DNA from: Rhodobacter sp.
GTDB taxonomy: Bacteria; Pseudomonadota; Alphaproteobacteria; Rhodobacterales; Rhodobacteraceae
Reading direction: 5' to 3'
Assembly (NCBI GenBank): GCA_022824145.1
Contig: JAJEAY010000194.1
Coordinates: forward strand, 98,274-162,273
Length of the DNA: 64,000 nucleotides
Made by a program: the position numbers and the translations under genes. This document shows positions 16,808-26,236 of the stretch, piece by piece. Every line of letters begins with the position of its first letter. The first letter of the stretch is position 1. The notes under the pieces were generated by a model. That model was not told the origin of the DNA. It made no database searches and saw only the letters and a program-made list of their open reading frames with translations.

Positions 16808-16886
16808 TTCAGGAACGGACCACCCTGCTTCCCGGCAGCCATACGGGAACAGGCATTCCGCAGACCAGAAAGAACACATTCTGACG

Positions 16887-17879
16887 TTACCGGCGCCTTT
16901 CCCTCGGATACGGTCTTGAGGGGCTTTCCTTCAACAGCCCTCCAACACCCATCGCGGCGATGTCTCCGTCACCCACTTCCAAACCACATGAGACACGTTC
17001 CAGCACCCAGTCAGCGCCGTTCAGGGCAGGTGAACGGGCGCAGCCTGGCAGCCCGATTACCGGCCTGCCGCCCTGATGACCCAGGAACAGCAGGTTGCCC
17101 GGATCGACAGGCATTCCAAATCTGGTAACCGTCCCGCCCGCCGCGCGAACGGCCTCGGGCGCCACGTCACTCGGATCCGAGGTGGCCGACGCGGTCAGGA
17201 TCAGCACAAGCCCTGCCCTTGATGCCGCGACCGCCTCCGCCAGTGGCGAAATCCGATGCGGCACTGTCAATACCCCGTCCATAGCAATGCCAAGCGCTTC
17301 GAGCCTGCTTCGGACAGCATTCTCCCCTTTGCCCGGTCCGGTTCCGGTATCGGTCTGTATCAAGGTTGCGTTCCGGATCTTAACCGGTTGGACCAGCATC
17401 GAATCCTGCAGGGATTCCGTTACCCGTTCGACTGAGAGTCGGGCAATTCCGTAAGAAATGATCTTTACTGTCGCCACCATTCCTCCCCTTCTGGTACGGG
17501 CCAGCGGCGGCAAAGTCGCGATGGTGATCAACGGGTCAACTCGGTTCGCTGCCTCGATCCGGCTCACATCCAGATTGAGGACTCCGGGAACAGTAGCGTA
17601 GAAATTTACCCGACCTGTGCTTGCTTCCGTCAGCCGCAGTCCGGCGCTGGCGGGGTCGGGAACCATTGCCCGCGCGATCATCGCTGCGGCAGCGTCCTCA
17701 TCAAGGTCGCCGGCGTCCAGCCGCGCCACAATCACGTCCTCGATCCCCGCATCCCGCAGCAATGCCAGATCCGACCCGCCGAGGATCCGACCTTTGCGCA
17801 GCTTCCTGCCTGCAACCACAAGCGAATGCGCCAGGACCGCGCCCTCGGCGTCCGCGATCGGAACCGGTCCGAACCTCAT
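16887..17879 (-). CDS. Molybdopterin-binding protein (MoeA/MogA-like domain)
   Basis: A 330-residue protein with an N-terminal stretch typical of molybdopterin-binding proteins (VPIADAEGAVLAHSLVVAGRKLRKGRIL) and a C-terminal MogA-like fold. The latter includes LIQTDTGTGPGKGENAVRSRLEALG, LVLILTASATSDPSDVAPEA and the loop VDPGNLLFLGHQGGRPVIGLPGCARSP. In many proteobacteria this domain is fused to a MobA/MocA nucleotidyltransferase, which is absent here. It overlaps xdhC by four bases (ATGA), so a role in cofactor handling for a xanthine-dehydrogenase-type enzyme is likely. No such enzyme is in the window. Confidence 0.82.
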   Translation of the reverse strand: MRFGPVPIADAEGAVLAHSLVVAGRKLRKGRILGGSDLALLRDAGIEDVIVARLDAGDLDEDAAAAMIARAMVPDPASAGLRLTEASTGRVNFYATVPGVLNLDVSRIEAANRVDPLITIATLPPLARTRRGGMVATVKIISYGIARLSVERVTESLQDSMLVQPVKIRNATLIQTDTGTGPGKGENAVRSRLEALGIAMDGVLTVPHRISPLAEAVAASRAGLVLILTASATSDPSDVAPEAVRAAGGTVTRFGMPVDPGNLLFLGHQGGRPVIGLPGCARSPALNGADWVLERVSCGLEVGDGDIAAMGVGGLLKESPSRPYPRERRR

Positions 17880-18862
17880 TTGCCCTGCCGGAGTGCCTGC
17901 GTGATCTCCGCCATGATGGAAAGGGCGATTTCAGCAGGAGACTTTGAACCGATGTCGAGCCCCACCGGCGCATGGATGCGAGCGATATCCCGGTCAGTAA
18001 ATCCCTGCTCCTTGAGCCGGGCCTTGCGCTTCGCGTGCGTGCGGACTGAACCTAGGCAGCCAAGATAGAAGACATCTGAATTCAGCGCCGCGACGATGGC
18101 TGGATCGTCCAGTTTGGGATCGTGGGTCAGCGTTACGACCGCGGTGCGCGCGTCAAGCCCGCGCTCCGCCAAAGCCTCGTCTGGCCAGTCATGCAGAATC
18201 CGCTCACCAGGGAATCGGGTCTCGGACCCAAACGCCTCGCGCGGGTCGATCACCACGGCGTCATATCCCGCCAACCGTGCCATCGCTACTAGTGGCTGCG
18301 CAATATGGACAGCGCCGACCACCGCCATGTGCAGCGGCGGATTGTGAATGCCGACGAAGGCCTCGCCCTCAAATCCCGATCTGTCGGATCTGAAGCGCTC
18401 GGCAAGCCCGTCGGCAAGCGTTGCGTCATTCGTATCCATCAACCGCCGGGACCAAGTTGCGGTCTCAACGGTATACGCCACAGGGCGCCGGTCCGCCCTG
18501 GCCGCGCACAGTTCCGCCAGCATTGCCTCAGAAATCTGGGCACCTACCGGCTCGACCATCACCCTGATGGTGCCACCACAGGCGAGTCCCACATGGAAGG
18601 CTTCGTCGTCGCTTACGCCGAATTCAAGGATGCGCGACGTGCCGTCCTCAAGCGCATCGGCAGCCTCTACGACGACGGCACCTTCAACACAGCCACCTGA
18701 GACGGATCCCGCTATCTCCCCTTCACCGCTGACTGCCAGCTGGCTTCCGACAGGTCGCGGCGCCGATCCCCAGGTCTGAACGACTGTCGCCAGAACGGCG
18801 CCTGTGCCAGCACGGTGCCAACGCAAGGCAATCTCCGGGATGCTGTCAAATTCCTGGGTCAT
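17876..18862 (-). CDS. XdhC/CoxF family molybdenum cofactor maturation protein
   Basis: XdhC-type proteins bind and help sulphurate molybdenum cofactor before its insertion into xanthine dehydrogenase or CO dehydrogenase-like enzymes. The N-terminal domain has VQTWGSAPRPVGSQLAV and GSVSGGCVEGAVV; the C-terminal Rossmann domain has LHMAVVGAVHIAQPLVAMARLAGYDAVVIDPREAF and VFYLGCLGSVRTHAKRKARL. The length of 328 residues is full. It is the first gene of a two-gene minus-strand operon with the molybdopterin-binding protein. Confidence 0.9.
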   Translation of the reverse strand: MTQEFDSIPEIALRWHRAGTGAVLATVVQTWGSAPRPVGSQLAVSGEGEIAGSVSGGCVEGAVVVEAADALEDGTSRILEFGVSDDEAFHVGLACGGTIRVMVEPVGAQISEAMLAELCAARADRRPVAYTVETATWSRRLMDTNDATLADGLAERFRSDRSGFEGEAFVGIHNPPLHMAVVGAVHIAQPLVAMARLAGYDAVVIDPREAFGSETRFPGERILHDWPDEALAERGLDARTAVVTLTHDPKLDDPAIVAALNSDVFYLGCLGSVRTHAKRKARLKEQGFTDRDIARIHAPVGLDIGSKSPAEIALSIMAEITQALRQGK

Positions 18863-19361
18863 TGGACTGTACGCCGTCGTTCCTGCGGATTAGCCGAATC
18901 CGTTGTTCCGCTTCCAGCATAGGACAGTGTCCAAATCAAGGAAACCGTTCGCGTTCCGTGAATCGGAACGGGCTGGATGAAGTGCAAATGACTGGGAGGA
19001 TATGGCACTTCCGCGATGCCGGACACTACGAGCATAGGCTGCGGACGGCAATCCGGCGCTGAAGCCGAACCTAACTGATTTTCAGGTGGCGTTCCGGCAC
19101 GGGCGAAAACTCCTGATTGCCGTTCATAGAGAGGCAACCAATCATACAGGCTTCGCGATACAGGAAACACTCGCGGTTTCCCTTACGGATGCCGTGTCCG
19201 CGGCACCTACGATTCAGCAACCCTTTCTACCAGAAGTAAAGCCACGTGCCGTAAACATATTCAATTCTGTACATAATTCGTCCACGCCGCACTTTGGAAG
19301 GAACCGGATGCGAAGACTCAATTCGCTTGAACTGCACCGCACAATTCCCTTAGTTCACCGC
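18863..19361. other. Spacer with no recognisable gene
   Basis: The spacer separates divergent xdhC and the glutathione transferase gene. A small hairpin-capable repeat (CGTTCC, seven-base loop, GGAACG) occurs near 18951-18969. The frame of the transferase is open back to 19086, but the added residues have no family similarity. Confidence 0.35.
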
Positions 19362-20231
19362 ATGTCCTACGAACTCATACTTGGGGACCGCGCCTATTCG
19401 AGCTGGTCGCTCCGGGGATGGCTGCTCTTCACACGCTTCGGAATTCCGTTCAGCCAGAGATTCGTCCGCTTCGCGGACGGCCCGGTCGCGGACCATCTAG
19501 CCTCCCTTCCGCCGGCCTGCACGGTTCCAACAATGATAACTGAAGACGGTGCCGTCGTCAGCGATTCGCTGGCAATCGCCGAAGAGCTGGCAACCCGACA
19601 TCCCGATGCGGGAATCTGGCCGCGCGACTCCCAACTCCGTGCAATGAGCCGAGCCCTTGCCGCAGAGATGCACTCAGGATTTGCCGCCCTGCGCGAGCAC
19701 TGCCCAATGAACCTGCGCTGTGCATATATCGGTTACGAGCCTCCTGGAACAGTCCAAAGCGATCTCGACCGGATCCAGACGATCTGGAAACATGCGCTTG
19801 GAAATTCCGGTGGTCCATGGCTTTGCGGAGAATATTCGGCGGCGGACGCGTTTTTCGCACCTGTTGCCGCCCGTATTGCTGGCTATGACCTTTCGGTCGG
19901 ATCGAATGCCCGCGCCTATGTCCAGGCCCATCTTGCCGACCCTGACTTCCGTCGTTGGCGTGCCATGAGCCTCGTGGACGGTCCCGACCTTGCCAGATAC
20001 GCACGCGCGTATGAACAATGCGCCTGGCCCGGTCCCACCCTGCGTCAAGCAGAATTGGTTCGGTCAGGACCATCCGAGAACGCCGCCTGCCCCTATTCCG
20101 GAAAGCCCGTCACTCATTTCCTGAAACTGGATGGCCGCGTCTATGGATTCTGCAATGCCTTCTGCCGGGACAAGACCGTTGCCGACCCCGAAGCCTGGCC
20201 TGCATTCATGGATATCGTCGCTGTCCATTAA
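19362..20231 (+). CDS. Glutathione S-transferase with C-terminal Cys-rich domain
   Basis: Residues 1-80 are a thioredoxin-fold GST domain (ELILGDRAYSSWSLRGWLL, then ACTVPTMITEDGAVVSDSLAIAEELA) with Ser in the catalytic loop. The middle is the all-helical domain, including WLCGEYSAADAFFAPVAARI. The last 45 residues contain CPYSGKPVTHF and GFCNAFCRDKTVADPEAWP, a short Cys motif resembling TRASH/YHS metal-binding fingers. Activity could be detoxification or maleylacetoacetate-like isomerisation. The start is chosen by alignment with the GST fold; there is no clear ribosome-binding site. Confidence 0.87.
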   Translation: MSYELILGDRAYSSWSLRGWLLFTRFGIPFSQRFVRFADGPVADHLASLPPACTVPTMITEDGAVVSDSLAIAEELATRHPDAGIWPRDSQLRAMSRALAAEMHSGFAALREHCPMNLRCAYIGYEPPGTVQSDLDRIQTIWKHALGNSGGPWLCGEYSAADAFFAPVAARIAGYDLSVGSNARAYVQAHLADPDFRRWRAMSLVDGPDLARYARAYEQCAWPGPTLRQAELVRSGPSENAACPYSGKPVTHFLKLDGRVYGFCNAFCRDKTVADPEAWPAFMDIVAVH

Positions 20232-20774
20232 GCATGCCCGACGCTCACGCTGGACTGCTGCGTGGGGCACCGTATCTGCGGTCACCGCTGTTCATCCGGC
20301 TGCCTATACTGGTGGATGATTGAACAGCATCTGCCTGAAGACCGCAGGCAATGCGGTTTCTTTGCGATGGATTCCAAATACCTGCTCCCCCGCGGGATTC
20401 AACGGGTTCGGGCGGGTTTCCCTCGGTTCTTCTTTCGACACAAAGCGAATTCCGGCAGTCCTCGCGACACCAAAGCCATACTGCGCGGGACTTTCAAAAT
20501 AGGCGATTGCTGTGTGGGCCAAACGTTGTCGGTGGATTCGTGCAAGGCATCAGGTAACGGGCCGACTTCCCCACGCGGTCTGTCCGGCTACGCGGACTTT
20601 GCCGCAAAGCCAGATTGAGGAAATTCGAGCCCATCTGCGCGAGTTTTTGACTGGAACTATTGGAAAGACGGTGAGACGGCTCCACATGACCGACCTCTCT
20701 GAGGTAAGATCAGGAACCGAACATCGAATGGAATCCAGCAGCGCCGCATCATCCTTACCCGCTGCTTCTCTTGG
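20232..20774. other. Spacer with no recognisable gene
   Basis: It lies between the ends of the convergent GST and AAA ATPase genes. Only short overlapping ORFs on both strands were found, none with a recognisable domain. No terminator with a T run was identified. Confidence 0.35.
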
Positions 20775-21935
20775 CTAAGCTGAAGCCAATCGTTCTAGGG
20801 CCTTCATTAGTGGCATCGCCCTAACGCCGCCCTTCCCGGGAACATCCCTGTTGTCTGCATAGACCAGAATACGCTCGTCCGCATTCAGATCTTCCGTTGC
20901 AATATGGAATCCGCGCGTCACCTTCGGCGACGTCGTCCGCTTGATCTCAATCGCCCACAGCGCACCTCCCGGAAGGTTCAGAACCAGATCGATTTCCGCC
21001 CCTGCTGACGAGCGGTAGAAGCCTGACACGGTTCCACGCGGAGCGGCGGCGATCAGGTTCTCAATACAGAAGCTTTCCCAGCTTCCACCGGCGACCGGGT
21101 GCCCCAGCAGATTTTCCTGCGTCTCGATTCCGAGAAGGGCGTGTGTCGGTCCGGAGTCGCGGATATAGACCTTGGGCGACTTGACGAGGCGCTTGCCGAC
21201 GTTCGAATGCCAAGGAGGGAGCCTTCGTACCAGCATAAGGTCAACGAGCAGATCAAGGTACCGCACCACGCTCTGGCCGGAGACGCCAAGACCGGCAGCA
21301 AGTTTCGCTGCGTTAAGGATTCCGCCCTGTTCATGGGCAAGCATCGTCCAGAACCGGCGCAAGGTTTCGGCTGGAATGCGCAACCCGAACGACGGGATAT
21401 CACGCTCAAGATAGGTTCGGATGAAGTCCTCCCGCCATCTCAGGCTCGCCTTGCCGCTCTTGGTCAGGAAGCTCTCGGGAAATCCGCCGTGCAGCCAGAG
21501 GATGGACGGCGCTTCAGTGCCAGTTTCCGGCAAGGTGAATGGCATGAGTTCGTGGTAACTGACCCGCCCAGCCAGAGATTGCGCACCTTGCTGCAGAAGA
21601 GTTCGAGTGGCCGACCCAAGCAGAAGGAACTGCCCAGTTCGATGCCCTCTTCTGCGCCGCCGGTCGATCTGGCCACGCAGCGTCTTGAACAGATCCGGCA
21701 TCAGCTGCACCTCGTCGATCACCACAAGGCGCCCTGACTGCTCGTCGAGATACAGGTCGGGTTCCTCAAGGATCCGGCGATCGGCAACCCGCTCCATGTC
21801 GAGATAGCGAGCATCGCGGTCCTCCGCGATGTCCTGCGCCAGCGTCGTCTTGCCAACCTGTCTGGGCCCTAGAAGTACGGCGCCCGCGTGGGTGTCCAAT
21901 GCAACTTCGATTGATGTCCTGTGGGTACGTTTCAA
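20775..21935 (-). CDS. AAA ATPase with DUF4143 C-terminal domain (copy 3)
   Basis: A 386-residue P-loop ATPase more distant from copies 1 and 2. Walker A is LLGPRQVGKTTLAQ, Walker B is LVVIDEVQLMPDL, then FLLLGSATRTLLQQGAQSLAGRV. The C-terminal PD-(D/E)xK-like core is intact (GAEIDLVLN, then WAIEIKRT). The only start before the P-loop is TTG at 21935, directly after an in-frame TGA; AAGG lies about eight bases upstream, inside the arm of a dyad. An ATG at 21939 is out of frame. It converges with the GST gene. Function unknown. Confidence 0.85.
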   Translation of the reverse strand: MKRTHRTSIEVALDTHAGAVLLGPRQVGKTTLAQDIAEDRDARYLDMERVADRRILEEPDLYLDEQSGRLVVIDEVQLMPDLFKTLRGQIDRRRRRGHRTGQFLLLGSATRTLLQQGAQSLAGRVSYHELMPFTLPETGTEAPSILWLHGGFPESFLTKSGKASLRWREDFIRTYLERDIPSFGLRIPAETLRRFWTMLAHEQGGILNAAKLAAGLGVSGQSVVRYLDLLVDLMLVRRLPPWHSNVGKRLVKSPKVYIRDSGPTHALLGIETQENLLGHPVAGGSWESFCIENLIAAAPRGTVSGFYRSSAGAEIDLVLNLPGGALWAIEIKRTTSPKVTRGFHIATEDLNADERILVYADNRDVPGKGGVRAMPLMKALERLASA

Positions 21936-21937
21936 TC

Positions 21938-21980
21938 ATACCTTGTATTTATTCCACTTCATGGCAAAAATGCAAGGTAT
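21938..21980. promoter_or_regulatory. 13-base inverted repeat covering the start region of AAA ATPase copy 3
   Basis: ATACCTTGTATTT (21938-21950) pairs with AAATGCAAGGTAT (21968-21980) at 12 of 13 positions, with a 17-base spacer. The arm next to the gene contains the AAGG ribosome-binding site for TTG 21935. It could be a DNA operator or an mRNA hairpin that hides the ribosome-binding site. Confidence 0.65.
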
Positions 21981-22318
21981 CAAGTTCGAAGTATCGGCCA
22001 CTGAAAGCACTGCGACCATCTGATCGAATGGCGAAAGATTCCCTGTCTCTCCCGGGAAACCAATGCGAAGATCGTCCCGTTCTCGCCAATGCAAGACAGC
22101 CATCTCCTGCACCTGAGACGACCCGAAGGGCATTTGCGGCAACGATGCCCGCAAGGTCAGCTGGCAAAAGTCTGTTACAGAAATCTCACGACTTAAGTTC
22201 GGCACTTGACGCGCATCCTGTCTTCGTGACGACAGGTTCCCGGTAGCCTTCTGCCTGCGGATGATGTTGGAAAAACTGGAAAATCGATCCACAGAAAAAC
22301 CATTCCGCGGGATGTTTA
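21981..22318. other. Intergenic region between divergent AAA ATPase genes
   Basis: No gene is recognisable. The two ATPases here are transcribed outward, each preceded by its own regulatory element: a dyad on the left and a repeat array on the right. ORFs across this stretch on both strands look random. Confidence 0.35.
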
Positions 22319-22397
22319 CTTTCAATCGGTCAGGTCTAGGCTTTCAATTGGTCGTATTTTGATTTTCAATCGGTCGGGGTTGCGCTTTCAATCGGTC
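22319..22397 (+). repeat. Four direct repeats (CTTTCAATCGGTC) at exact 22-base period upstream of an AAA ATPase
   Basis: Copies are at 22319-22331, 22341-22353 (CTTTCAATTGGTC), 22363-22375 (TTTTCAATCGGTC) and 22385-22397. Each starts exactly 22 bases after the last, and the final copy ends 19 bases before the ATG at 22417. The 13-base repeats with 9-base spacers are far shorter than CRISPR units. Array number, period and distance to the start match the array at 4708-4783. Confidence 0.92.
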
Positions 22398-22416
22398 GGT
22401 GTAGAATTACCGAACA

Positions 22417-23643
22417 ATGTACCCCAGATATATCAAGGCAAGGATAGAGGAAGCGCTGACCGACACCCGTGTGGTTCTCATTTCGGGACCGCGGCAGTCC
22501 GGAAAAACGACACTTGCGACGGACATCGCCTCGGACAGAATTCCCTTTCTCACGCTGGACGATACGAACGTGCTGCGGTCCGCAATCAATGATCCTGTTG
22601 GCTTCATCCGAGGCCTGGACCGTGCGGTGATCGACGAAATCCAACGTGCACCGGACCTGCTATTGTCAATCAAGAGCACAGTCGACGATGACAGGACACC
22701 AGGCAGGTTCCTTCTGACGGGATCCGCCAACCTGATGACCGTTCCGAAGGCAGCGGACTCGCTTGCCGGGCGAATGGAAGTGATTCGGATCCTGCCGCTC
22801 TCCCAAGCGGAGCTTCTCAGCAAACAATCGAACTTCATCGATAGAGCATTCGCGGCGCAAACACCGGCTGCGGATCGATTCATCCTTGGAGACGGTCTGA
22901 TCGAGACCGTACTTTCAGGAGGGTATCCAGAGGCTCTTGGCCGGAAGAAATGGGGGCGAAAGCAGGACTGGTACAACAGCTATCTCGACGCCATCGTCCA
23001 GCGCGACGTTCGGGACATCGCTCACGTAGAACATCTCGCCGTAATGCCGAAATTACTGGCAGTTCTGGCAGAGCACTCCGGTCAACTGGTCAACTACACA
23101 GGTATCGGCGCGGCTCTTGGTCTGAACCATGTGACTACGCGAAAATACGTTAAGGTACTTGAGAGCCTCTATCTGGTGCACACCCTGCAGCCCTGGTTCA
23201 CAAATCGCCTTAAGCGGCTAACCAAATCGCCCAAGCTGCACTTCCTCGATGCGGGACTTCTGGCGGCGATGCGAGATGTTACTCCAGATGTGATCCGGAA
23301 AGAAAAAACGGCTTTCGGGACGATCCTCGAAACCTTCGTATTCAGCGAACTGCGGAAGATCGAGTCCTGGAGCGCACAGAAATGCCTGTTTTCGCATTAT
23401 CGCGACAAGGAAAAGAACGAAGTTGATATCGTATTGCAGAACCGGCGCGGAGAGATCATCGGGGTCGAGGTAAAGGCGTCTGCGACCGTTTCCGCAGATG
23501 ATTTTTCAGGAATGCGCAGGCTCGCGACGGCTTGCGGCGACAGATTCATCCAAGGCCTGGTCCTTTACGACCACGACCGAACCGTACCATTTGCAGACAA
23601 CATGTTCGCTGCACCGCTTTCCAGTCTATGGAGCGCTTCCTGA
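22417..23643 (+). CDS. AAA ATPase with DUF4143 C-terminal domain (copy 2)
   Basis: A 408-residue P-loop ATPase closely related to copy 1. Walker A is SGPRQSGKTTLA, Walker B is AVIDEIQRAPDLL, followed by FLLTGSANLMTVPKAADSLAGRM. The central region is winged-helix-like (LVNYTGIGAALGLNHVTTRKYVKVLE). The C-terminal part keeps an intact nuclease-like triad, NEVDIVLQN and GVEVKASATV. The start is MYPRYIKARIEEAL, aligned with copy 1; no clear ribosome-binding site is seen, and the repeat array ends 19 bases upstream. Function is unknown. Confidence 0.88.
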   Translation: MYPRYIKARIEEALTDTRVVLISGPRQSGKTTLATDIASDRIPFLTLDDTNVLRSAINDPVGFIRGLDRAVIDEIQRAPDLLLSIKSTVDDDRTPGRFLLTGSANLMTVPKAADSLAGRMEVIRILPLSQAELLSKQSNFIDRAFAAQTPAADRFILGDGLIETVLSGGYPEALGRKKWGRKQDWYNSYLDAIVQRDVRDIAHVEHLAVMPKLLAVLAEHSGQLVNYTGIGAALGLNHVTTRKYVKVLESLYLVHTLQPWFTNRLKRLTKSPKLHFLDAGLLAAMRDVTPDVIRKEKTAFGTILETFVFSELRKIESWSAQKCLFSHYRDKEKNEVDIVLQNRRGEIIGVEVKASATVSADDFSGMRRLATACGDRFIQGLVLYDHDRTVPFADNMFAAPLSSLWSAS

Positions 23644-23814
23644 GTCCGGCCCGAAAACCGAACCGGCACCGAACTTATTTGTGCTGACGCGCAGTTTCGC
23701 CCGATGCTGTCTAGCAAAGGATACGGCCTCTTCGAGACCTTCCTTGATGCTGTCAGACGCAATCATCGCCGTTCCGCACCACTGAATGCCAATTCGTTCA
23801 GCCAATGCGCTCAA
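23626..23814 (-). CDS. Possible small protein, unrecognised
   Basis: A 62-codon minus-strand ORF reading MSALAERIGIQWCGTAMIASD, with a charged helix and RVSTNKFGAGSV. Its composition is more protein-like than neighbouring random ORFs, and it overlaps the 3' end of the ATPase by 18 bases. No domain is recognised and no ribosome-binding site was established, so it may be spurious or a fragment. Confidence 0.2.
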   Translation of the reverse strand: MSALAERIGIQWCGTAMIASDSIKEGLEEAVSFARQHRAKLRVSTNKFGAGSVFGPDSGSAP

Positions 23815-23925
23815 GGATGTCGCGAAGGCGACCGAGAAAACAAGACAGCATCTTGAGGTGCATCGGATGAACCCGTGTCAAGGGTGACTTGCGCAACCGA
23901 CCATACGCTGTTCTACCGCCGCTCC

Positions 23926-24954
23926 ATGAAACTCGTCACGAGACACCGCATCAGCACCGGTCTTGCCGCCACAGCCGGAGCGGTCACGTTCCTTGCGCTT
24001 GGCCTGCCTCTTCCACTTCTTCTGGGACCGATGCTGGGATGCCTTGCCGTCGCGCTGGCCGGCGTAAGGCTGCAGGGAATGGGCGTCATAAGCACCTTCA
24101 TGCGCACCTTTCTCGGAGTCGCCATCGGGGCTTCGATAACTCCGGCTCTGATCGCGGAACTGCCGCGCTACGCGCCGTCCCTGCTGATGATTCCGTTTCT
24201 TGTCGCGACGATAGGAGGCATCGGATATCCTCTGCTCCGCCGCGTCTACAGGTTTGACCATCCGACAGCGTATTTCGCCGCAATGCCCGGCGGCCTGCAG
24301 GACATGCTTGTTCTCGGCGCGGAAGCTGGCGGAAACATCCGCACAATGTCATTGATCCACGCCACCCGCGTTCTGGTAATTGTCACCGTCGCGCCGTTCT
24401 TCCTGACGTTGACTTACGGATTTGATCTCACCGCCCCGCCGGGTGAGCCGGTCAAGGAAGTTCCTGCCATCCAGACCGTGCTGATGGCGGCGGCGGCCAT
24501 GATCGGCTGGCAGGTCGCCAAGCGGCTGGGCCTGTTTGGCGCGTCAATCATCGGCCCGATGATCTTAACTGCCGCGCTGAGCCTTTCTGGCCTGCTGTCG
24601 CATCGTCCGCCAGCGGAGGTGATCTGGGCGGCCCAGTTCTTCATCGGGATCACGGTCGGAGCGACCTATTCAGGCATAACCGCAGCTGAATTCCGGCGGG
24701 ATGTAGGTGCTGGGCTGCTGTTCAGCGCTCTTGTAGCTGTCATAAGTCTCGCCTTCATCGCGTTGGCCCTGCGAATCACACCTGCAGGCGGACTCGAGGT
24801 CATTCTCTCCTTTCTCCCCGGAGGACAGGCGGAGATGACCGTTATCGCGCTGGTTGCAGGCGCCGACGTAGCCCTGGTCGTGGCCCACCACATTCTGCGC
24901 ATAGTCGTTATCGTGTTGCTCGCACCAAAATTCGCCAAATGGCACCACCGCTAG
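23926..24954 (+). CDS. AbrB family integral membrane protein
   Basis: A multi-spanning inner-membrane protein of 342 residues, with two similar halves of about five helices. Family motifs are seen in LGLPLPLLLGPMLGCLAVALAG, FFIGITVGATYSG and FLPGGQAEMTVIALVAGADVALVVAHHILR, with MPGGLQDMLVLGAEAGG in the first half. This is the AbrB/COG3180 group, often labelled ammonia monooxygenase-like, with unknown transport role. ATG 23926 is chosen because a hydrophobic segment follows soon after; GTG 23875 is possible. Confidence 0.85.
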   Translation: MKLVTRHRISTGLAATAGAVTFLALGLPLPLLLGPMLGCLAVALAGVRLQGMGVISTFMRTFLGVAIGASITPALIAELPRYAPSLLMIPFLVATIGGIGYPLLRRVYRFDHPTAYFAAMPGGLQDMLVLGAEAGGNIRTMSLIHATRVLVIVTVAPFFLTLTYGFDLTAPPGEPVKEVPAIQTVLMAAAAMIGWQVAKRLGLFGASIIGPMILTAALSLSGLLSHRPPAEVIWAAQFFIGITVGATYSGITAAEFRRDVGAGLLFSALVAVISLAFIALALRITPAGGLEVILSFLPGGQAEMTVIALVAGADVALVVAHHILRIVVIVLLAPKFAKWHHR

Positions 24955-25015
24955 CGAAGCGGCAATTGCGTCCGGCGAGGCACCGCACTAGGAATTGGTA
25001 AGAATGGGGACTCCA

Positions 25016-26236
25016 ATGAAACCAATAACTGAAGCATCCGGCGAAAACGTTTCCGAGCTGTCCAGTTTCGACTGGGAAGATCCGTTCCGGCTTGAGAACC
25101 AGCTTACCGAAGACGAACGAATGATGCGCGACGCAGCGCGGGCCTTCGCCCTGGACCGGCTGCAGCCGCGGGTAATAGAAGCGTTCCGTGACGAGAAGGT
25201 CGCCCCGGAACTCTTCCAGGAGATGGGCGGAGCGGGACTGCTGGGAATAACGCTGCCGGAATCCTACGGTGGCATCGGAGAAAGCTACGTCACCTACGGC
25301 CTCGTAACGCGCGAAATCGAGCGGGTTGACTCGGGCTATCGCTCGATGATGTCAGTGCAGTCCTCTTTGGTGGCTTTTCCGATTTATGCCTACGGATCCG
25401 AAGAACAGCGAAGGAATTACCTTCCAAGACTGGCGTCCGGAGAACTGATCGGGTGCTTTGGCCTGACCGAGGCCGATGCAGGAAGCGATCCAGGAGCTCT
25501 GAAGACCGCTGCAACAAAGTCGGACGGCGGTTACGTGATTTCCGGCTCCAAGACCTGGATTTCGAATTCGCCGATTGCCGACGTCTTCGTGGTGTGGGCA
25601 AAGTCAGATGCTCACGGCGGCAAGATAAGGGGCTTTGTCCTCGAAAAGGGACTGAAGGGGCTCAGCGCACCTAAAATCGACGGAAAGCTCAGCCTACGTA
25701 CAAGCGTCACTGGCGAAATCGTCATGGACAACGTTGAAGTTGGCGAAGATTCTCTTCTGCCGGGGGCCGAGGGTCTCAAAGGTCCGTTTGGCTGCCTGAA
25801 CCGGGCGCGCTACGGCATTTCCTGGGGCGCGATGGGTGCTGCGGAGTTCTGTTGGCATGCCGCCAGAAGCTACGGGCTTGAGCGGCGGCAGTTCGGGCGT
25901 CCACTGGGGCAGAACCAGCTTTATCAGAAGAAGCTCGCTGACATGCAGACAGAGATTTCGCTGGGACTGCAGGCCTCGCTTCGGGTCGGCCGGCTTCTGG
26001 ACGAAGGAAAAGCCGCACCCGAGATGATCTCGATCATCAAGAGAAACAACTGCGGAAAGGCGCTGGAAATTGCACGTATGTCGCGTGATATGCACGGCGG
26101 CAACGGCATCCAGGAGGATTTCCAGATCATGCGCCACATGATGAATCTGGAAACGGTCAATACCTATGAGGGTGCGCATGACGTGCACTCGCTGATTCTG
26201 GGGCGGGCACAGACCGGGCTGCAGGCCTTCTTTTGA
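25016..26236 (+). CDS. gcdH: Glutaryl-CoA dehydrogenase (acyl-CoA dehydrogenase)
   Basis: A FAD enzyme that oxidises and decarboxylates glutaryl-CoA to crotonyl-CoA in lysine and tryptophan breakdown. Typical GcdH sequences are FDWEDPF near the N-terminus, [34 protein letters not shown] and [19 protein letters not shown]. The catalytic Glu is in [17 protein letters not shown] near the end. About 406 residues is normal for the family. ATG 25016 has GGGGA upstream; ATG 25004 and TTG 24995 are in-frame alternatives. It follows the AbrB gene by about 60 bases. Confidence 0.93.
   Translation: MKPITEASGENVSELSSFDWEDPFRLENQLTEDERMMRDAARAFALDRLQPRVIEAFRDEKVAPELFQEMGGAGLLGITLPESYGGIGESYVTYGLVTREIERVDSGYRSMMSVQSSLVAFPIYAYGSEEQRRNYLPRLASGELIGCFGLTEADAGSDPGALKTAATKSDGGYVISGSKTWISNSPIADVFVVWAKSDAHGGKIRGFVLEKGLKGLSAPKIDGKLSLRTSVTGEIVMDNVEVGEDSLLPGAEGLKGPFGCLNRARYGISWGAMGAAEFCWHAARSYGLERRQFGRPLGQNQLYQKKLADMQTEISLGLQASLRVGRLLDEGKAAPEMISIIKRNNCGKALEIARMSRDMHGGNGIQEDFQIMRHMMNLETVNTYEGAHDVHSLILGRAQTGLQAFF

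Noticed and set aside
22319-22397. Repeat array considered as a CRISPR
   Set aside because: Repeats are 13 bases with 9-base spacers, only four copies, no cas genes nearby.
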